DNA of 10,054 nucleotides, taken from positions 1 through 10,054 of the forward strand of contig CAYSCH010000348.1 in assembly GCA_964429355.1 (NCBI GenBank). The letters are read 5' to 3'. Shown here piece after piece: positions 1 through 7,740 of this stretch. Origin of the DNA: JAAYAY01 sp964429355. GTDB taxonomy: Bacteria > Planctomycetota > Planctomycetia > Pirellulales > Thermoguttaceae. Position 1 is the stretch's first letter. Each line of letters begins with the position of its first letter. Both the position numbers and the translations under genes were made by a program. The notes under the pieces were generated by a model that saw nothing but the letters and a program-made list of their open reading frames with translations, made no database searches and was not told the DNA's origin.

Positions 1-1136
1 CAGGAATACAGGTCTTTGAACTGCTCGGCGTTGAATGCGATGTTTCCGGTGATGGCGATGTGGGGATAGAGTTCCGACTTGGCGACGCCGATCTGGGCGC
101 ACTGGGCGGCGGCCTCTCGCTCCGCGCGGCGGATATCGGGGCGACGCGTGAGTAGTTCGGCAGGGATTCCAACGACGATTTCGGGAGGAACGGCAGGAAT
201 CGCCTTGGGGCCTTTTGCCAGGACTTCGAGCTGTTGAGGCGGAAGTGCCAGGAGGATGCACAGGCCGGTCTCCGCCTTGCGGTGCCCTTCTTCCAGAGCA
301 GGAATCAGGGAACGCGTGGCGGCCAGGGCGGATCTCGCCTGGTGCAGGTCGAGTTCGCTCACCACGCCCTGATCGAAGCGATGCTGGATAATGCGCAGGG
401 TATGTTCCTGCAACTGGACGTTCTGCTGGGCCAGGGCGAGCCTCTCTTCGGTGGTGCGAAGCTGGAGGTAGGCAGACGCCACCTCGGCCTGAATCATGAC
501 AAGAATGTCGTCGTAGTTCTCGACCTGGGCGTCGAGATTGGCGTCGGCCGACTCGATTCCGCGGCGAACTCGCCCCCAGAAGTCGAGTTCCCAGGTGGCG
601 TCGAAGCCGGTGATCCAATCGTCAAAATGCCTCCGCAGCGGAAACTCGCCGAAGGGAAAGGCATTGTCGCTCATTTCATTGCGTGAGTAACTGCCGAACA
701 TCTGCTGCTGCTGAGGGAACAGGTAGCCGGTCGCGATTCCGCGCTGGGCCCTGGCTTCCAGAATCCTCTGGCAGGCAATCTTGAGGGTGAGATTCTCCTG
801 GTAGGCCGTGTCGACCAGTTGGTTGAGCACGGGATCTTGAAAGACGGCCCACCAGTAGCTGTAGTCCGTTGCCTGGCTGACGACGCTCTGGTCTTCCGCG
901 TCCAGCCACTCGTCCGCGACCGGTGCGGCTGGCCGGCAATAGTTCGGGCCGACCTTAAACCCGTTTTCCCACCATTGGCGGGTGCTATGGCACCCGGTGG
1001 ATACGAGACTGGTTCCCAGGAGAACAAGGGCCAGAAGGCCGTTGGACCCGATCGGGTGCCGCGCGCGACGGGGAGGCTCGCTACCGGCGACGACGGTCTC
1101 CAGGCCTCGAGAGTTTAGCGGTCTTGTCGATATCAC
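1..1136 (-). CDS. RND efflux outer-membrane lipoprotein channel (NodT/OprM-like), partial at window edge
   Basis: This is the outer-membrane channel subunit of a tripartite efflux pump. It would form the TolC-like exit duct that docks onto the periplasmic adaptor. I translated the minus strand from GTG 1136-1134 and the frame stays open to base 1, giving 378 codons of a family that is usually about 460-500 residues, so the C-terminus lies outside the window. The GTG is preceded by a strong AGGAGG-type ribosome site, and an in-frame TAG lies just upstream of it. No ATG or TTG lies in frame before the mature region. A basic stretch and a hydrophobic segment (about residues 33-48) lead to a lipobox-like VSTGC with Cys49, which suggests a lipoprotein. 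Family hallmarks are VGPNYCRP just after the Cys, WELDFWGRVRR at about 182-192, and PAELLTRRPDIRRAE at 325-339. It is divergent from the adaptor and pump genes, which presumably supply its partners. Function is confident; substrate is unknown. Confidence 0.94.
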   Translation of the reverse strand, partial: MISTRPLNSRGLETVVAGSEPPRRARHPIGSNGLLALVLLGTSLVSTGCHSTRQWWENGFKVGPNYCRPAAPVADEWLDAEDQSVVSQATDYSYWWAVFQDPVLNQLVDTAYQENLTLKIACQRILEARAQRGIATGYLFPQQQQMFGSYSRNEMSDNAFPFGEFPLRRHFDDWITGFDATWELDFWGRVRRGIESADANLDAQVENYDDILVMIQAEVASAYLQLRTTEERLALAQQNVQLQEHTLRIIQHRFDQGVVSELDLHQARSALAATRSLIPALEEGHRKAETGLCILLALPPQQLEVLAKGPKAIPAVPPEIVVGIPAELLTRRPDIRRAEREAAAQCAQIGVAKSELYPHIAITGNIAFNAEQFKDLYS

Positions 1137-1154
1137 TTGACCCTCCTAGTCAAG
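1136..1154 (-). promoter_or_regulatory. Small inverted repeat enclosing the ribosome-binding site of the outer-membrane channel gene
   Basis: CTTGAC at one end and GTCAAG at the other pair perfectly (6 bp). They enclose a 7-nt loop, TAGGAGG on the coding strand, which is the Shine-Dalgarno sequence. The first G of the GTG start codon is the last base of the stem. In RNA this would present the ribosome site in a hairpin loop and could tune initiation. The pairing is seen directly; any regulatory role is inference, and a 6-bp stem can arise by chance. Confidence 0.4.
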
Positions 1155-1196
1155 AATCCGGGCATCCGTGGTCAACTAGGCATAATGGGACCCGTG

Positions 1197-1227
1197 AGTA
1201 TCGTCGGTAGAATCGGGATATCCCAAT
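1197..1227 (-). promoter_or_regulatory. Possible leftward promoter with GGGATATCCC palindrome
   Basis: On the minus strand TTGGGA (1226-1221) and GATACT (1202-1197) are separated by 18 nt and resemble a weak sigma70-type -35/-10 pair. The start site would lie roughly 50-60 nt before the GTG of the outer-membrane channel gene. A perfect 10-bp palindrome, GGGATATCCC (1215-1224), overlaps the -35 and spacer; it extends to 16 bp (1212-1227) with one mismatched pair. A repressor binding here would block the channel gene. Planctomycete promoters are poorly characterised, so the hexamer match is weak evidence; the palindrome is the firmer part. Confidence 0.3.
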
Positions 1228-1350
1228 CACGAATCCTGGCCCCGGTTGGGGTTGTCACGGATTGGCCGGTCCGGCAACCGCCACGACCGGAATTTCCGTT
1301 TCAGACGGGAGACTTTCTTGCCGCGAATACCTGGTAGTGACTGATTGACC

Positions 1351-1379
1351 TTGACGGTGACTGGCGAGTCACCTAAGCT
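1351..1379 (+). promoter_or_regulatory. Candidate tetR promoter with embedded operator (inverted repeat GGTGACT-N4-AGTCACC)
   Basis: TTGACG (1351-1356) and TAAGCT (1374-1379) are spaced by exactly 17 nt and could be the -35 and -10 of the rightward promoter. The 18-bp sequence GGTGACTGGCGAGTCACC (1356-1373) fills the spacer almost entirely and is a perfect 7-bp inverted repeat around a 4-bp centre. TetR-family dimers typically bind such palindromes between promoter elements, so this is the best candidate for the autorepression site of the adjacent regulator. An extra half-site-like GTGACTG lies 20 bp upstream (1337-1343). An 8-bp palindrome, TCACGTGA (1390-1397), falls in the presumed leader. 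The remaining part of 1137-1441 shows no gene. Confidence 0.5.
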
Positions 1380-1441
1380 TAACCAGCGGTCACGTGATGT
1401 CGCGGCACTATCCCCGGCGAAATAGGTTGCGGAGGCAGAAT

Positions 1442-2047
1442 ATGCCGAATCTGATGGCACGGAGAAAGACGCTCGTCGATTCGATGATGCGCGACGCGAT
1501 TTACCAGGGGGCGGTGGCCGTTCTGGCGGAATACGGCCTGGCCGGCGCCACCATGGATCGGGTTGCCGCCGCTGCGGGCGTGGCGAAAGGCAGTCTTTAC
1601 AACTACTTCCGCAGCAAAGACGAATTGCTCACGTTCGTGCATGAGAAAACGATTCAACCCCTGATGGAGGCAAATGAGAAGATCGCCGCAAGCGATCAGC
1701 CGGTGGCCAAGAAGATCGAGGCGATGATCCGGACTTGGCGCCGGCACGTGGGAGATCACCGCGCGACCTTTCAAATGCTGATCAAGCACAGGGGTTGCGA
1801 AGGTGTTTTCAAGGAGTCGCGGATCCAAAGGGAACGGGCGGCGATCGGACTGATCACCGACATCATCCATCAAGGCATCGAGTCGGGCGAATTTCGCCCA
1901 GTCAATGCTCAGTATGTTGGCGAAATGCTCCTGGCCGCCGCCAAGGGGATGCTCGAAGCCGAGTTTGCCGAAGAGAGGCAACGATCGGACGAAGAGGCGA
2001 TCGGTACGTTGATTGCCGTCTTCCTTCACGGTCTGTGTGCATCTTAG
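1442..2047 (+). CDS. TetR/AcrR-family transcriptional regulator
   Basis: This is a one-domain-plus-ligand-pocket repressor of 201 residues, the usual TetR-family length. The N-terminal helix-turn-helix lies at about residues 37-56 (ATMDRVAAAAGVAKGSLYNYF) and is followed by the typical SKDELL turn into helix 4. The rest is a mostly helical, variable C-terminal region expected to bind an inducer and to dimerise. I chose ATG 1442 because GGAGG at 1431-1435 sits 6 nt before it. An in-frame ATG at 1394 would add 16 residues but lacks a comparable ribosome site. The gene lies between the divergent outer-membrane channel gene and the adaptor-pump genes, so it most likely represses both arms and responds to a pump substrate. 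The palindrome at 1356-1373 just upstream is its likely operator. Family assignment is firm; ligand and targets are inferred. Confidence 0.93.
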   Translation: MPNLMARRKTLVDSMMRDAIYQGAVAVLAEYGLAGATMDRVAAAAGVAKGSLYNYFRSKDELLTFVHEKTIQPLMEANEKIAASDQPVAKKIEAMIRTWRRHVGDHRATFQMLIKHRGCEGVFKESRIQRERAAIGLITDIIHQGIESGEFRPVNAQYVGEMLLAAAKGMLEAEFAEERQRSDEEAIGTLIAVFLHGLCAS

Positions 2048-2337
2048 GGCGCGCTCATGAACAACTTGAGCAAATTGCCACCCAATGGACCAACCCATTT
2101 CTGGGCGTGCCCTCAGGAGCGTGGCCGAAGGACGGGTACCGCCTTTCGGTCACACTGTGCCTCGTGTGGGAACGTGCTGCTCAGGAACCAATGACGTGCC
2201 CTACCGGATTGACCGCACGGTCCACTCCAATCCTGCATCCCTCCATATTCCTGATCCCAATCCGGAAGTTGATTTGTGGCCGTCCCTGGGAAAACCAGTT
2301 CAAGTGAAGATTCAGATTCATAGAGGATTCGGCACCG
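2048..2337. other. 290-bp spacer between tetR and the adaptor gene, no gene seen
   Basis: I see no convincing coding sequence here; the overlapping open frames have no family resemblance and run into the flanking genes out of frame. No clear intrinsic terminator (stem plus T-run) follows tetR. The best structured site is GACCG-CA-CGGTC at 2211-2222, a 12-bp near-palindrome. It is flanked by a longer-range inverted pair, GGATTG (2206-2211) and CAATCC (2228-2233). It could be an operator for a separate adaptor-pump promoter, but I found no good -35/-10 pair beside it. The last bases carry the adaptor ribosome site AGAGGA (2322-2327). Confidence 0.5.
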
Positions 2338-3555
2338 ATGAAGAGAGACGGGAAGATTGTGTTGGCCACACTGGTGATTGCCGGACTTTGTGTGCTGGTG
2401 GCTGGAACGTTTTTCGCCTCCACCAGTGGCCACGCGAAGGAGAATGCTTCGGCTTCCGAACCGTCCGGTAATTCGGCGCCTCGGATTCCGGTCGTCGTGA
2501 CCGCGGCCAGAGAGATGACCTTCGAAAGCCGGGTCGTTGTGTCGGGCAACGTAGAGGCGAAGCGTTTCGCCCTGGTTTCCGCCAGGATTCCCGGTTCGCT
2601 CGACGCGGTATTCGTCGACGAAGGAGACGTGGTCGAAGCCGGCAAGACGCAGCTTTTCCAGACGGACTCAGTGAAGCTCTCGAAGGCGGTCGACCTGGCT
2701 CGCCAGCAGCTCACGGTGGCCGAGTGTTCGGTTCGGGAGAAGCAGGCCAGCCTGGAACAATCGATTGCCCAGAACGATCAGGCGGCCAAAGACCTCGAAC
2801 GCTACCGCGAGCTGGCCCGGCAGAGCGCCGTCTCCGCCCAGATGTTCGAACAGCAGAGCACGCAGGCCAGGCAAGCTGAGGCGATGGTCAAACACAAGCA
2901 GGCATTGATCTCCCTGGCAGAAGCCGAGTTAGAGCAGGCCCGTCTGTCGCTCAAGATTGCCGAGAAGGACATGGCCGATTCGCTGGTCGTCGCGCCGATC
3001 AACGGGCGAGTTTCCGAGCGGGTGAAGGAGCCCGGTGAGATGGCTGCTCCCGGCACCCCGGTCGTGAAGATCGAAGATCTCTCCGTCCTGGAAGCCTGCG
3101 TGTACATCCCGGAGGAGTTCTACGGCAGGGTCCAGCCGGGCAAGACGCAGATCCGCGTCCGCGTGAACGGAACGGATCTTGGAAGCCATCCGGTGAGCTA
3201 TAAGAGTCCCACGGTTCACTCCAAGCTGCGAACGTTTGAAGTCAAGGGAATCATCGAGAATCCGCCCGAGGAAGTCGTTCCGGGGTGCCTGGCTGAGATT
3301 TCGATCGTGTTGGACGATCGCTCCGGAATCGGTGTTCCTACGGTTGCGATCCAGCGGCGCGGCGATCAGAAGGTTGTCTTCGCCCTGGAAGGGGATCTCG
3401 CTCGGATGATACCCGTTGAGACGGGTCGCGAAATGGAGGGCTGGACGGAGGTCAAGGGCGACAACCTGTCGGCGGGCACGGAGATCGTGACCCTCGGGCA
3501 GGCACTGGTCGAGGATGGCTCGGCGGTCTCGCTGGTCAAGGAGAATGCCGAGTGA
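2338..3555 (+). CDS. RND efflux periplasmic adaptor (membrane fusion protein, HlyD/AcrA-like)
   Basis: This protein of 405 residues is the periplasmic adaptor that links the inner-membrane pump to the outer-membrane channel. A basic start and a hydrophobic segment (residues about 7-27) form a signal or membrane anchor, without a clear lipobox. A lipoyl/barrel-sandwich half (about 72-112, with VDEGDVVEAG at 93-102) precedes a long helical hairpin (about 113-213). The second lipoyl half follows (VVAPINGRV, 217-225), then a beta-barrel and a membrane-proximal domain. Near the hairpin tip R155, L159 and S166 reproduce the R-x3-L-x6-S spacing known from AcrA, MacA and HlyD for docking to TolC-like channels. 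This fits pairing with the divergent channel gene. AGAGGA lies 10 nt before ATG 2338. Its stop overlaps the pump start by 4 nt (GTGA), implying translational coupling. Substrate cannot be deduced. Confidence 0.94.
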   Translation: MKRDGKIVLATLVIAGLCVLVAGTFFASTSGHAKENASASEPSGNSAPRIPVVVTAAREMTFESRVVVSGNVEAKRFALVSARIPGSLDAVFVDEGDVVEAGKTQLFQTDSVKLSKAVDLARQQLTVAECSVREKQASLEQSIAQNDQAAKDLERYRELARQSAVSAQMFEQQSTQARQAEAMVKHKQALISLAEAELEQARLSLKIAEKDMADSLVVAPINGRVSERVKEPGEMAAPGTPVVKIEDLSVLEACVYIPEEFYGRVQPGKTQIRVRVNGTDLGSHPVSYKSPTVHSKLRTFEVKGIIENPPEEVVPGCLAEISIVLDDRSGIGVPTVAIQRRGDQKVVFALEGDLARMIPVETGREMEGWTEVKGDNLSAGTEIVTLGQALVEDGSAVSLVKENAE

Positions 3556-6500
3556 TCCTGTCCGACTTCTCCGTACGCCGCCCGGTGGCGATGAGCTGTC
3601 TGATCATCGCCTTGACGTTTCTGGGGATGAACGCCTATCGCAAGATGGGGCTGGAACTCATGCCCAAGATGGACGTGCCGTTCGTCACCATCATCACGAT
3701 CTATCCGGGAGCGGCCCCCGAGGAACTGGAAACCGACGTGGCCAAACGGATCGAAGACGCCGTGGTCTCGATCGACGGGCTCAAGCACGTGAGTTCCACG
3801 TGCATGGAGAATGTGTGCCAGACGCTCCTGGAGTTCCAGATGGATGTCGACGTCGATGTGGCGGCGACGGACGTGCGCGAGAAGATCGACCTGGTGCGGT
3901 CCGATTTCCCGGCCGATGTCGAAGACCCGATCATCCAGAAGTTTGACATCAACGCCAAGCCGATCGTCAACCTGGCCCTGACCGGCGAAATGCCTCTGGA
4001 CGAGTTGTACGATTACGCAGACAACACGCTGAGCGACCGGCTGACTGTGATTTCCGGCGTGGCCGAGGTGCAGTTGGTCGGCGGCGCGGAACGTGAAGTG
4101 CGCGTGAAACTGGATCGCGATAAGCTTGCTGCTCGCGGTCTTACCAGCATGAACGTGGTCCAGGCGATCCAGAGCGCCGTACGGACCATTCCTTCCGGGC
4201 GGCTGCGGGACTCCGGATCGGAATACTCGGTGAAATTCGACGCCGACTACGATCGCGTGGGCGATCTGGCCGATCTGGAAGTGGCCAACGAGAGCGGCCA
4301 GCGCTGCCACATTCGCGATATCGGCACCGTACAGATGGCGACGGAAGAACTCCGCCAGGCAGCCACGATCGACGGCCGCCCCTGCATCGCCATCAAGGTG
4401 GTCAAGAAGGCGGATGCCAACGCGGTCAAGGTGGCAAACGCCGTGCGTGACGCCATGGCGGCCTTGGACACTCAACTGCCCGGCGGAATGGAACTGGTCT
4501 GGGTCGACGACGATGGACGGTTCATCGAGGCCAATAACCTGGATGCCTGGGTCAACGTCTACCAGGGTATTCTCCTGACGGCGGCGATCCTGTTTCTGTT
4601 TCTCTACAATATCCGCGCATTGTTCGTGGTGGCTGTTACGATGCCGCTGACCATCGTGATCGGCCTGTTCTTCATGCAAATGGTCGGCTACACGTTGAAC
4701 ATGTCGACATTGATCTCCATCGGCATGTCGGTGGGTGTTCTGGTGACGAACTCGATCGTCGTACTCGAGGCCATCGACAAGCGGTTGGCGGAGTGCGGCG
4801 ATCCCAAAGAGGCAGCCCGAATCGGGGCCAAGGAAGCCTTCGTCGCGGTCGTGGCCAGCGCGGGCACGAACGTGGTCGTGCTGTTTCCGCTTTCGGTCAT
4901 GTCGAGCAAGATGGGCATGTTCATCGGCCCTTTGGCGATGACGATGTTCCTCATGACCCTCGTCTCCCTGTTCATCTCGTTCACACTGACCCCCATGCTC
5001 TGCTCGCTGATCCTGAAGCCGCGGGTGGAAGGTTCCCGTTCCCTTCTGGCTCGAATGGAGCGGGGCTGGAACCGGGGATTCGATCGCGTGGTCGATGGTT
5101 ACCGGTGGATTCTGGAGTTCACCGAACATCACCGTTGGGCCGCCGTGCTCGTGGTGGTTGCCGTGATCGGCATGTTCGTCCACTCGTTCCAGGTTGCCGG
5201 AACGCTGGGAACAAGCGCGTTCGATCAAATCGACATGGGGCGCGTTTACGTGCGTCTCGAGTTTCCCACACGTTACAGTCTCGCAGAGACGTTGCGGAGA
5301 ACGGTGCAGGCGGAATCCAGGCTGCGGGATGTTCCCGAGCTCAAGCACATTCTGTCGACGGTGGGCAAGGTGGAAGCGATCCTCGGCCAGTCGAGCGAGG
5401 GCGTGTATCTGGCCCAGATCCTGATGAAGTTCTCCGAAAGAGACGAGCGCGAGCTGACAATCGATGAGATCATGCACATGGTCCGCCAGCGAGTGTCGGA
5501 CTTTCCGGGAGCAATTGTGTCCGTCAGCCTCCCCTCCTTGATCGGCGGACAATCAACGCCGGTCGAACTGGAGATTGCTGGCACGGAGCTCCGCACCCTG
5601 GACAACCTGGCGGTGAAGTACCTGGGCTTCACGGAAGACATTCCCGGGTTCCGCGACACAGACACGACGGTCCGGCCGGGAAAACCGGAGATTCGCATCG
5701 AACCCCGACGGGCCGTACTGGGCGACCTCAACGCCCCGGCGGTCGGGTTGGGGATGGCGCTCCGGGCAAACCTGGAGGGAGTGGAGGCGGGTACCTACAA
5801 GGAAAACGCCCGCAATTACGACATCGTCGTCAAACTCAACGAGCAAGAGGGCAAAGAGCAGGTGGGAAATTTCATGTTTCCCGGTGCAAACGGTCGTCCC
5901 ACGCTGCTGGCCAGCTACGGCAAGGTCGTCGAAACGGAAATTCCCATCCAGATCACGCGAAAGAACAAACAGCGGATCTCCAAGCTCACGTCGCAGTTGG
6001 AGCGGAGCCTGCCGCTGGGAACGGCCGTCGAAAAGTTGAGCGGAGCGATCGACGAAAAGGGCAACCTGCCCCCCGGGTACGCCTATGCATTTGCCGGCGA
6101 GTACGAGTTGATGAACGAAGCCCAGGCAGATCTGGGAGAAGCGATGCTCATCGCCCTGGTCCTTGTTGTTCTTACGTTGGCGGCCGTACTTGAGTCGTTC
6201 CGGCAGACGGCGCTCATCATGGTCACGGTTCCACTGGCGTTGATTGGTACGTTCTGGGCACTGGCCATCGGCGGTCAGAGCATCAGCATCTTCGTGATCA
6301 TGGGATTCGTGATCATGATCGGGATCGTGGTCAACAATGCGATTCTGATCATGGACCAGTTCAACATCCACGTTGCCGAGGGAATCCCCCGTCACAAGGC
6401 GATGATCACGGCGTCCTGCGAGCGGTTCCGCCCGATCGTGATGATCACCCTGGCTGCCGTGCTGGGAATGCTGCCGCTGGCCTTGGGACGCGGGATCGGA

Positions 6501-6650
6501 GCGGAAATGCGAAACGGCGTCGGAATCGCCTCGGTCGGCGGCATCCTCGTTTCCGGCTTTCTGACGATGCTGGTGATGCCGATTCTCTACGACCTGTTCA
6601 CTCGCGGAAAAAAACCGCAGGAGCGTTCCGCAGCGGCGACGGCAAACTGA
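3552..6650 (+). CDS. RND efflux permease (ACR_tran family) lacking the canonical proton-relay residues
   Basis: This is the inner-membrane pump of the tripartite system, with 1032 residues, the normal full length for AcrB-type permeases. It opens with the family signature SVRRPVAM (7-14) and TM1. A periplasmic porter/docking region and TM2-TM6 (about 336-486) follow, then TM7 (about 525-543), a second periplasmic region and TM8-TM12 (about 864-1012). The start is GTG 3552, overlapping the adaptor stop. The striking point is TM4: GVLVTNSIVVLEA aligns with AcrB GLLVDDAIVVVEN, so Asp407-Asp408 become Thr399-Asn400. In TM10, GIVVNNAIL aligns with AcrB GLSAKNAIL, so Lys940 becomes Asn928. The TM11 arginine (AcrB R971) appears retained as R958. 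The reading frame is intact, so it is not an obvious pseudogene. A CMENVC motif (C84, C89) lies in the first porter subdomain. The pump family is certain; coupling ion and substrate are unknown. Confidence 0.95.
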   Translation: MILSDFSVRRPVAMSCLIIALTFLGMNAYRKMGLELMPKMDVPFVTIITIYPGAAPEELETDVAKRIEDAVVSIDGLKHVSSTCMENVCQTLLEFQMDVDVDVAATDVREKIDLVRSDFPADVEDPIIQKFDINAKPIVNLALTGEMPLDELYDYADNTLSDRLTVISGVAEVQLVGGAEREVRVKLDRDKLAARGLTSMNVVQAIQSAVRTIPSGRLRDSGSEYSVKFDADYDRVGDLADLEVANESGQRCHIRDIGTVQMATEELRQAATIDGRPCIAIKVVKKADANAVKVANAVRDAMAALDTQLPGGMELVWVDDDGRFIEANNLDAWVNVYQGILLTAAILFLFLYNIRALFVVAVTMPLTIVIGLFFMQMVGYTLNMSTLISIGMSVGVLVTNSIVVLEAIDKRLAECGDPKEAARIGAKEAFVAVVASAGTNVVVLFPLSVMSSKMGMFIGPLAMTMFLMTLVSLFISFTLTPMLCSLILKPRVEGSRSLLARMERGWNRGFDRVVDGYRWILEFTEHHRWAAVLVVVAVIGMFVHSFQVAGTLGTSAFDQIDMGRVYVRLEFPTRYSLAETLRRTVQAESRLRDVPELKHILSTVGKVEAILGQSSEGVYLAQILMKFSERDERELTIDEIMHMVRQRVSDFPGAIVSVSLPSLIGGQSTPVELEIAGTELRTLDNLAVKYLGFTEDIPGFRDTDTTVRPGKPEIRIEPRRAVLGDLNAPAVGLGMALRANLEGVEAGTYKENARNYDIVVKLNEQEGKEQVGNFMFPGANGRPTLLASYGKVVETEIPIQITRKNKQRISKLTSQLERSLPLGTAVEKLSGAIDEKGNLPPGYAYAFAGEYELMNEAQADLGEAMLIALVLVVLTLAAVLESFRQTALIMVTVPLALIGTFWALAIGGQSISIFVIMGFVIMIGIVVNNAILIMDQFNIHVAEGIPRHKAMITASCERFRPIVMITLAAVLGMLPLALGRGIGAEMRNGVGIASVGGILVSGFLTMLVMPILYDLFTRGKKPQERSAAATAN

Positions 6651-6677
6651 CGGGCACCACGATTTGAGGGAACTTCG

Positions 6678-7724
6678 ATGACCATGGAAGGAAATCGCAA
6701 CCGGTTGCCAACTGTGCTTGTTCTCGCGGCCATCGTCTGGCTGGCGGCGATCGGACCCGCTCTGGGCGACGACGGCAGGTTTCGCGGGCTACCTGCGGCG
6801 GAGCCGCACTTCTATGCGACGCCGGGGGAAAGCCTGCCCGAGGTGACCGGGGTGCCTGCGAAGGATGTCAACGCCCTTCGGGAGATCGGGCCAGACGCCG
6901 CCCAGTTTGAGCGCGCAACCGATCCGATTTGGGAGCCGATACCTGATTCCAAGCCGGCTTCGACGTCGCCGTGGCAGTGGCACATTCGCCCGCGGGGATT
7001 CGTCTACCACACCTATTGGGCCAGCGCTGCGGAGCCGCGGCTATCGACCCAGCTCGTCGAGGAACGCTACGACGGATCGTTCCTCGATTCCAATATCGGC
7101 GGACGGTTCGGGATCCTCCGGTTCGGCCCCAAGGACCGCCCCGAAGGATTCCAGATCGATCTTCTCGGCGGCGCAAAACTGCGCCAGGACTGGGATGACG
7201 GGCTCGACGTGCTGGCCTCAGATTTCCGCTACGACATCGTCGGCACCTACGGAGTGGGACCACACCGGTTCAAGTTCGGTTTCTACCACGTCAGCGCCCA
7301 CACGGGGGACGAGTTTCTGCTCAAGCATCCCGATTTCGATCGGCTGAATTTCTTTCGCGACTGCGTCGTAGCAGGCTATTCCTATTATCCGATTCCGCAG
7401 GCCCGGATATATGCCGAGACGAGCTGGGCCTTCGACCACGAGATCTCCGAGCCCTGGGAGTTTCAGCTCGGCCTGGACCTCGGCCCTCACGAGGCGACGG
7501 GGGTTCGCGGGGCCCCGTTTCTGGCCATGAACGTGCATCTGCGAGAAGAGCTGGACTTCGGCGGCAACTTCGCCATGCAGGCCGGTTGGGCCTGGCGGGG
7601 CGACGACACGCTGGACGGCTTGTTGCGTATGGGAGCCTACTTCTACGAAGGTGCGAGCCCCTACTTTTCGTTCTACGCGGAGCACGAGCGCCAGGTCGGG
7701 TTTGGCATCTGGTACGATTACTGA
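6678..7724 (+). CDS. DUF1207-family putative outer-membrane beta-barrel protein
   Basis: This protein of 348 residues has a signal peptide (about 1-30, hydrophobic from 12, likely cleavage after ALG30). Its exported domain is rich in alternating aromatic and polar residues. The segment FQIDLLGGAK (158-167), the later YHVSAHTGDEFLL (203-215) and the following barrel-like strands resemble the DUF1207 family, which I know mainly from Planctomycetes and which lacks an established function. The chain ends in GIWYDY, a terminal aromatic as in many outer-membrane barrels. ATG 6678 has GAGGGA 6 nt upstream. The gene begins 27 nt after the pump stop and ends 16 nt before cutA, so it is probably co-transcribed with the pump. 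A role as an accessory envelope component of the efflux system is my inference. Family assignment is from memory of conserved motifs. Confidence 0.8.
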   Translation: MTMEGNRNRLPTVLVLAAIVWLAAIGPALGDDGRFRGLPAAEPHFYATPGESLPEVTGVPAKDVNALREIGPDAAQFERATDPIWEPIPDSKPASTSPWQWHIRPRGFVYHTYWASAAEPRLSTQLVEERYDGSFLDSNIGGRFGILRFGPKDRPEGFQIDLLGGAKLRQDWDDGLDVLASDFRYDIVGTYGVGPHRFKFGFYHVSAHTGDEFLLKHPDFDRLNFFRDCVVAGYSYYPIPQARIYAETSWAFDHEISEPWEFQLGLDLGPHEATGVRGAPFLAMNVHLREELDFGGNFAMQAGWAWRGDDTLDGLLRMGAYFYEGASPYFSFYAEHERQVGFGIWYDY

Positions 7725-7740
7725 TCGGAGAAGGATCGCC

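Noticed and set aside
1137..1337. A 66-codon plus-strand frame in the divergent control region
   Set aside because: It has low-information composition, no ribosome site and no family resemblance, and it overlaps candidate promoter elements.
1379..2098. A 239-codon minus-strand frame covering the TetR gene
   Set aside because: It mirrors the TetR coding sequence, has no known motif, and the plus-strand helix-turn-helix is unmistakable.
3366..5552. A 728-codon open frame on the minus strand opposite the adaptor and pump genes
   Set aside because: It lies fully antisense to two certain genes. Its composition is rich in His, Asp and Arg, as expected from the complement of GC-rich codons, and it shows no family motif.
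5553..6395. A 280-codon minus-strand open frame opposite the C-terminal half of the pump
   Set aside because: It has the same antisense-shadow composition, with no ribosome site or recognisable domain, and sits inside a confidently identified permease.
3552..6650. Classifying the pump as a heavy-metal (CusA/CzcA) RND member because cutA is nearby
   Set aside because: CusA/CzcA-type proteins keep acidic relay residues in TM4 and have characteristic metal-relay methionines that I could not place here. The neighbour alone is not enough.
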